Assembly (NCBI RefSeq): GCF_000316115.1
Contig: NZ_JH993797.1
Location: forward strand, 7,661,961 to 7,725,960
Reading direction: 5' to 3'
DNA length: 64,000 nt
From: Leptolyngbya sp. PCC 7375
GTDB taxonomy: Bacteria > Cyanobacteriota > Cyanobacteriia > Phormidesmidales > Phormidesmidaceae
Shown here: positions 59,468-64,000 of the stretch, piece after piece
Numbering within the stretch: the stretch's first letter is position 1
Layout of the letters: every line of letters begins with the position of its first letter
Position numbers and translations under genes: made by a program
Notes under the pieces: model-generated
Databases searched by the model: none
Told to the model about the DNA's origin: nothing
The model's input: the letters and a program-made list of their open reading frames with translations, nothing else

Positions 59468-60520
59468 ATGCGACGACAACGATTTTTATCTACATGTTTA
59501 GCCTTTGTCTTTGGTGTGGTGGTTGCTGTGGGGTGCGCTGGCAATGCTCCAGAAACAACCTCTGAACCTGCCGCTGATGCCCCAGAGATAGCTGCGGCTG
59601 AAGGTGCCCCTTTGGTGATTGGATACAGTAATTGGCCCGGCTGGCTACCCTGGGCTGTGGCGGAAGAAAAAGGCTTGTTCGAGGCCAATGGAGCCAATGT
59701 AGAACTCAAGTGGTTTGATGGCTATCTAGCCTCCATGGAGGCCTTTGCTGCTGGTCAGCTGGATGGTAATAGTCAAACGTTGAACGACACAATTTCATTT
59801 GCGGCGGATGCTGTCAATGGGGAAGTGGCTGTTTTGGCCAATGACAACTCAGCCGGCAATGACAAAGTGATTGTTGCTGAAGGTATTAATAGTGTTGAAG
59901 ATCTAAAGGGCAAGACTGTTGCCCTAGAAGAAGGTGTGGTGGGTGACTTTATGCTTACCCAGGCCCTGGAGGAGGCTGGTATGTCTCGTTCTGATATCAT
60001 CATCAAGAATTTAGAAACGGGGGCAGCGGCGGCAGCGTTTGCCTCTGGTCAGGTGGATGCCTTTGCTGGATGGCCACCTTTCTGGGGGATTGCCCTGGAA
60101 CGTGAAGGCAGCAAAGAACTGTTATCGTCCAAGGATTATCCAGGGGCAATTCCGGACCTATTGGTGGTGAGTCAAAAAATGATTGATGAGCAACCTGAAC
60201 AGGTACAGGCTTTGGTCAACACTTGGTTTGCCACCCTTGATTACATCACCAAAAATCCAGAGGAGTCCAATAAAATCATGGCGGAGCGCTCTGGTGTTTC
60301 CGTTGAAGAATATGAAGATTTCAAAGCGGGTACTCGCATCTTCACCATTGAAGAGAATTTGGAGGCGTTTAGCGAGGGTGAAGGTATGAAGCACATGCCC
60401 TTTGCTGCGCAGAAAATGAACGACTTTATGGTGGATGTGGGCTTTATTGAGGCCGGTCCTGAAGATTTGGGTGCTATCTTAGATGACAGTTTCGTGAAAG
60501 CCTATTCAGAGGGCTTGTAA
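59468..60520 (+). CDS. Guanidine ABC transporter, substrate-binding lipoprotein
   Basis: About 350 aa from ATG 59468 (GAGG upstream). A lipoprotein signal (F-G-V-V-V-A-V-G-C-A-G) is followed by an acidic, Ala/Pro linker (E-T-T-S-E-P-A-A-D-A-P) and an NMT1/SsuA-type binding domain (VIGYSNWPGWLPWAVAEEKGLFEANG, SMEAFAAGQLDG, LEEGVVGDFMLTQALEEAG, ASGQVDAFAGWPPFWG). It sits in the same order as the importer in the Synechocystis guanidine operon, from memory. Specificity for guanidine is inferred from the operon. Confidence 0.85.
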   Translation: MRRQRFLSTCLAFVFGVVVAVGCAGNAPETTSEPAADAPEIAAAEGAPLVIGYSNWPGWLPWAVAEEKGLFEANGANVELKWFDGYLASMEAFAAGQLDGNSQTLNDTISFAADAVNGEVAVLANDNSAGNDKVIVAEGINSVEDLKGKTVALEEGVVGDFMLTQALEEAGMSRSDIIIKNLETGAAAAAFASGQVDAFAGWPPFWGIALEREGSKELLSSKDYPGAIPDLLVVSQKMIDEQPEQVQALVNTWFATLDYITKNPEESNKIMAERSGVSVEEYEDFKAGTRIFTIEENLEAFSEGEGMKHMPFAAQKMNDFMVDVGFIEAGPEDLGAILDDSFVKAYSEGL

Positions 60521-60531
60521 ATAGACCTGAT

Positions 60532-60575
60532 GGTAGGGGCGCACAGCTGTGCGCCCCTACCTGTTTTTTATGTTT
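60532..60575 (+). terminator. Perfect 30-bp palindrome with T-tracts inside the ABC operon
   Basis: Arms GGTAGGGGCGCACAG and CTGTGCGCCCCTACC (60532-60561) are followed by TGTTTTTT and TTTTTTT. It looks like an intrinsic terminator between the binding-protein and permease genes. It could cause partial termination so that more binding protein than permease is made. It is also the intact version of the repeat at 7578. Confidence 0.75.
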
Positions 60576-60593
60576 TTTTAGGAAAAACGACCT

Positions 60594-61439
60594 ATGACTC
60601 AAACATCTGAACCGTTCAAAGATGATTTTGAGCCAGCGCCTAAAAGCCTAGAGCCCACGGTGTTTTGGCGTATTGCCGAAGAGATTCCAGATTCGCTGAA
60701 CTGGATTCTAATTGTTGCTTCTGTAGTAGTGCCTTTAACAGCCTGGTGGCTATTGTCTAACTATACGGGGGTAAATCCTAAGTTCTTGCCTAGTCCTCAG
60801 AATGTGGCTGGCGCTTTTCAACGACTATGGGAAAAAGGATTTATCACCCAAGATATTTTTGCAAGTTTTGGGCGAGTAACGATTGGCTTCACCTTAGCGG
60901 CGATTGTCTCGATACCGTTGGGAATCAGTATGGGAGCCTTTGCCAGTCTTCGCGCCATGTTGGAGCCGATTGTTGGGATTTTGCGGTACATGCCTGCTCC
61001 GGCGTTTATTCCGCTATTAATTATCTATCTGGGTCTAAATGAAGAGCCTAAAATCGCACTTATTGTTATCGGTACGGTGTTTTACAACACTCTGATGATC
61101 ATGGATGCGGTTAAATTTGTGCCTAAGGACTTGATCGAGACTACCTATACTCTGGGGGGACGACGCTGGCAGGTGCTGATGTCAGTGATTACGCCCTACG
61201 TTATTCCGAGTATTATCGATACTTTTCGTATTAACGTCGCCACAGCTTGGAACTTGGTGGTAATTGCCGAGTTGGTGGCAGCCGAGGAGGGGTTGGGCAA
61301 ACGTATTCTGCTGGCCCAGCGCTTCTTTAAAACTGATGAGATTTTTGCTTGCCTGATTATGTTGGGAGTCATCGGATTTACTTTAGATTTAATCTTTCGT
61401 TGGGTGCTCAAGACAAGCTGTAAGTGGGCGTTTGATTAG
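60594..61439 (+). CDS. Guanidine ABC transporter, permease
   Basis: 281 aa. About six transmembrane helices; BPD_transp_1 fold of the SsuC/TauC type. S-F-G-R-V-T-I-G-F and the EAA loop (DLIETTYTLGGRRWQVLMSVITPYVIPSIIDTFR) are clear. It starts 73 bp after the binding-protein stop, beyond the palindrome, and is followed by the ATPase gene 2 bp later. The ~35-residue N-terminal arm is cytoplasmic. Probably forms the channel of the guanidine importer. Confidence 0.88.
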   Translation: MTQTSEPFKDDFEPAPKSLEPTVFWRIAEEIPDSLNWILIVASVVVPLTAWWLLSNYTGVNPKFLPSPQNVAGAFQRLWEKGFITQDIFASFGRVTIGFTLAAIVSIPLGISMGAFASLRAMLEPIVGILRYMPAPAFIPLLIIYLGLNEEPKIALIVIGTVFYNTLMIMDAVKFVPKDLIETTYTLGGRRWQVLMSVITPYVIPSIIDTFRINVATAWNLVVIAELVAAEEGLGKRILLAQRFFKTDEIFACLIMLGVIGFTLDLIFRWVLKTSCKWAFD

Positions 61440-61441
61440 TT

Positions 61442-62218
61442 ATGCATCTTGAAATTTCTAAGCTTTATAAGCAATTTTCAACGAAGCAGGGGTCGCTGCT
61501 AGCTCTTAAAGACATTAATATGCATGTTGAAACAGGGGAGCTGGTCTGTGCAGTGGGAGCCTCTGGCTCAGGGAAGTCAACACTACTGCGATTGGTTGCT
61601 GGTTTGGATACGCCCACTGGCGGTGAGATTACCGTTGATTTTGAGCCAGTGACGGGGCCAGGAGCTGACCGTGGCATGGTCTTCCAGAAGTACACCCTCT
61701 ATCCCTGGATGACGGTGCAGCGCAATGTTGAGTTTGGTCTGAAGCTACAGGGGTTAACCCAAAAGGCACGGCGTGAGCGGGCTAGCTACTATTTGGATGT
61801 GGTGGGGCTGGCTAACTTTGCGACGTCATTGCCTAAAGAGTTGTCGGGGGGAATGAAACAGCGGGTTGCGATCGCACGTGCCCTGGCCTGTCATCCTAAA
61901 ATCCTGCTCATGGATGAACCCTTTGGAGCCTTGGATGTGCAAACCAAAGAAGTCATGCAGCTATTTCTGTTGGATTTGTGGAAACGCACCCGCTGCACCA
62001 TTTTGATGATTACCCACGATGTGGAAGAAGCCGTGTTTCTCTCCCAGCGTATCTATGTGATGACGGCACGCCCTGGAACCATTCAGCGTGAGATTACCGT
62101 TGATCTACCTGAAGCGCGCACCTACGCCATGAAGCGCGACCCTAAGTTTCAGGCGTACAAACATGAAATAACCGACCTATTGCGAGGAAAACAGGACTTA
62201 GATCTGGTGACTGCTTAG
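61442..62218 (+). CDS. Guanidine ABC transporter, ATP-binding protein
   Basis: 258 aa. Walker A GASGSGKSTLLR, Q-loop VFQKYTLYPWMTV, signature LSGGMKQRVAIARAL, Walker B ILLMDEPFGALD and H-loop MITHDVEEA are all present. Typical of SsuB/NrtD-like ATPases. Starts 2 bp after the permease stop and completes the operon gdmH-hypA-hypB-SBP-permease-ATPase. No terminator with a strong T-run is evident in the next 60 bp. Confidence 0.9.
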   Translation: MHLEISKLYKQFSTKQGSLLALKDINMHVETGELVCAVGASGSGKSTLLRLVAGLDTPTGGEITVDFEPVTGPGADRGMVFQKYTLYPWMTVQRNVEFGLKLQGLTQKARRERASYYLDVVGLANFATSLPKELSGGMKQRVAIARALACHPKILLMDEPFGALDVQTKEVMQLFLLDLWKRTRCTILMITHDVEEAVFLSQRIYVMTARPGTIQREITVDLPEARTYAMKRDPKFQAYKHEITDLLRGKQDLDLVTA

Positions 62219-62633
62219 CCGCTGGTTTGCACAGCAATGTCATGTCAACACATGACACCCCTCCTACCCGATGGCCATCATAAAGGACCCGTATTTTGGC
62301 TGTACTTGGCACTATGGGAATGATAGTGCCCAAAGGCAGTGACACCAGTTAGAGGCTCGCATTTTACATCGGCAACAGCTGATTTTGAACTTTTTACAGT
62401 CAGATGAAGATAGCTAAGGGCTAAGCCCTATATTTAGACAAACCCAGTTCAATAAAACCGGGTAGGCAAAGCAGCGTTTTTAGTTGCTTCTGCCACCTGC
62501 AGTCGTCAAACTAAGCCAAAGTTGGGAAAAATTGCCACAGCGATGGCCTTTAGCTTTTTTTCTAGAGGTTCTCAGCCAGGTTTCAGGAATGGCCTGTAGC
62601 TTCGAACATGAAACCAAACAGGAGCAGCAAACT
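62219..62633. other. Intergenic region
   Basis: About 415 bp between the ABC operon and the disulfide reductase gene. An imperfect hairpin (GGCACTAT ... ATAGTGCC at about 62308-62331) may end the ABC operon. No gene or further element identified. Confidence 0.4.
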
Positions 62634-64000
62634 ATGGCAGTGGAGTACGATCTTGTCGTTATTGGTGGCGGTTCTGCCGGTTTAGTAGCCGCTAGCGCTG
62701 GGGCTCAGCTCAAGGCTCGTGTTGCCTTAGTCGAAAAGCATCTGCTGGGGGGCGACTGTCTCCACTATGGATGTGTCCCCAGTAAATCCCTTATCCACGC
62801 TGGTCAGGTGGCCCACCATGTACGGACTGGGTCCCAGTTTGGCATCTACACATCCAAACCCACCATCAAGTTTGAAGAAGCCATCAACCACGTTCAGAAC
62901 GTCATCGGTATCATTCAAGAGCATGACTCAACGGAGCGATTTGAAGCCCTCGGCGTAGATGTTTTCTATGGCTCCGGTCAGTTTACTGACTCAAAAACCT
63001 TTGAAGTCAACGGCAAGCAGTTAAAAGGACGTAATTTTCTAATTTCAACCGGTTCTCGACCTGCCATTCCTCCCATTGAAGGCATCAAAGAAGCTGGCTT
63101 TTTGACCAATGAACAGGTCTTTTCCTTGAAAGAGCGACCCGATTCCCTAGCCGTGATTGGCGCTGGCCCCATTGGCTGTGAACTCGGTCAATCCTTTGCC
63201 CGTTTAGGGGCTGAGGTCACGATCATTGCCAGCCGCGATCAGATTATGCCTAAGGAAGAACCTGAGGCAGCGGCTGTTGTCCAAAAGCAGCTTGAGACCG
63301 AAGGCATTCGCATTCTTACCAAAAGCCGAGCCAAGAAAGTAGAGGTTATTGACGGCAAAAAGCATCTCTATGTCGGCGACCAAGTCATTGTTGTGGACGA
63401 GATCTTGCTCTCCACAGGTCGCATTCCCAATATAGAATCCTTAGGTCTGGAGGCAGCCGGTGTAGAAGTCGGCAAAGCCGGTATTAAGGTCAATGAAAAA
63501 CTTCAGACCAGCGTCAAACACATTTATGGTGCTGGCGACGTTATTGGCGGATACCAATTTACCCACGTCGCTGGTTATGAAGCCGCTGTTGTGATCCAGA
63601 ATGCGCTATTCCTAGCCACTAAAAAAGCCGATTATCGGGTTATCCCCTGGGCGACATTTACAGAACCGGAACTTGCCCGCGTTGGTTTAACGGAAGCTCA
63701 GGCAAAGGAACGATACGGGGATGACGTAGCTGTACTAAAGCACGATTTTAAGGATGTCGATCGCGCTTTAGCTGAGGCCGCAGGCCATGGATTTGCCAAA
63801 TTTATTACCCGTCAAAACGGTGAAATTCTAGGGGCTCACATCGTCGGTCCCCATGCCGGTGAGCTAATCCATGAAGTAGTTTTGGCTATGAGCTACAACA
63901 TGAAAATTGGAGCCCTTAAGAGCATCATTCACGTCTACCCCACACTGTCAGAAATCAATGCTAAGACGGCTTTGCAACTGACTAAGCAAAGCTATGCCCA
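62634..64000 (+). CDS. FAD-dependent pyridine nucleotide-disulfide oxidoreductase (3' end outside window)
   Basis: At least 455 aa, still open at the window edge. ATG 62634 with GGAG 10 bp upstream. FAD-binding LVVIGGGSAGLVAASAGAQ, redox-active G-D-C-L-H-Y-G-C-V-P-S-K-S (C-x4-C), NAD(P) site VIGAGPIGCELGQSFARLGA, second FAD site HIYGAGDVIGGYQFTHVA and dimer-interface I-I-H-V-Y-P-T-L-S-E. The CLHYGCVPSK variant is typical of mercuric-reductase-like or uncharacterised cyanobacterial members rather than lipoamide dehydrogenase (CLNxGCIPSK). No MerA N-terminal metal domain and no mer genes are near. Confidence 0.9.
   Translation, partial: MAVEYDLVVIGGGSAGLVAASAGAQLKARVALVEKHLLGGDCLHYGCVPSKSLIHAGQVAHHVRTGSQFGIYTSKPTIKFEEAINHVQNVIGIIQEHDSTERFEALGVDVFYGSGQFTDSKTFEVNGKQLKGRNFLISTGSRPAIPPIEGIKEAGFLTNEQVFSLKERPDSLAVIGAGPIGCELGQSFARLGAEVTIIASRDQIMPKEEPEAAAVVQKQLETEGIRILTKSRAKKVEVIDGKKHLYVGDQVIVVDEILLSTGRIPNIESLGLEAAGVEVGKAGIKVNEKLQTSVKHIYGAGDVIGGYQFTHVAGYEAAVVIQNALFLATKKADYRVIPWATFTEPELARVGLTEAQAKERYGDDVAVLKHDFKDVDRALAEAAGHGFAKFITRQNGEILGAHIVGPHAGELIHEVVLAMSYNMKIGALKSIIHVYPTLSEINAKTALQLTKQSYA

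Noticed and set aside
62634..64000. Dihydrolipoamide dehydrogenase (lpd)
   Set aside because: The redox motif C-L-H-Y-G-C-V-P-S-K differs from the lpd type and no dehydrogenase-complex gene is near; kept as a general disulfide oxidoreductase.

Overview
The window is chromosomal DNA from a cyanobacterium. The evidence is the GCGATCGC (HIP1) octamer scattered throughout, small palindromic repeats of cyanobacterial type, a DevBCA-type exporter, DUF1350 and PEP-CTERM proteins, and a guanidine-degradation operon with the gene order I remember from Synechocystis. I cannot name the genus. IS load is heavy: five full-length transposase-bearing elements, one MITE-like insertion and one IS66 relic in 64 kb.

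Layout. 1-5.6 kb is the end of an extracellular/thylakoid-type contractile injection system (CIS) cluster: an IQR-repeat disordered protein (cut by the window edge), a tube-type protein, a VgrG-like spike and a PAAR-like tip. 5.7-11.3 kb is an amino-acid cluster: racemase, periplasmic binding protein with a peptidoglycan-binding domain, DAACS symporter, an orphan Cache-HAMP receptor and a GntR/UTRA regulator. 11.4-18.9 kb holds a desaturase, a MetX-like hydrolase, a GST, three small proteins, two gene relics, and a MarR/VOC/EamA locus with twin operators in which the transporter carries a nonsense codon. 19.2-20.4 kb is an IS110-type element. 20.8-29.2 kb is mostly single metabolic or detoxification genes: a NifX-like/cupin pair, panB, LysR, TPMT, GST, a possible PD-(D/E)XK protein, a nitrilase and SRPBCC. 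29.2-34.8 kb is a TetR-devB-devC-devA exporter operon whose ATPase is split by a 171-bp MITE and whose permease is split by an IS4 element. 35.6 kb has tRNA-Val(GAC). 35.8-39.6 kb has phoD and a PEP-CTERM gene split by an IS701-type element. 42.7-44.3 kb has rpsU split by a second IS4 element. 44.7-55.6 kb is mostly ordinary metabolism (cpdA-like, trmB, GH9, gcvT, queG and others).

The most notable locus is 55.7-62.2 kb: an NtcA-type promoter, a guanidine-I (ykkC) riboswitch with terminator, then an IS1595-type element inserted in the terminator U-tract, followed by gdmH (Ni guanidine hydrolase), hypA, hypB and a three-gene ABC importer. The pathway would import guanidine, hydrolyse it to urea and ammonia, and load nickel with dedicated HypAB chaperones. 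The IS now lies between the sensor and its genes. The window ends inside a flavoprotein disulfide reductase gene.

Four host genes (devA, devC, the PEP-CTERM gene, rpsU) can each be restored exactly in frame by removing the insertion plus one target-site duplication. This supports the element boundaries given here.
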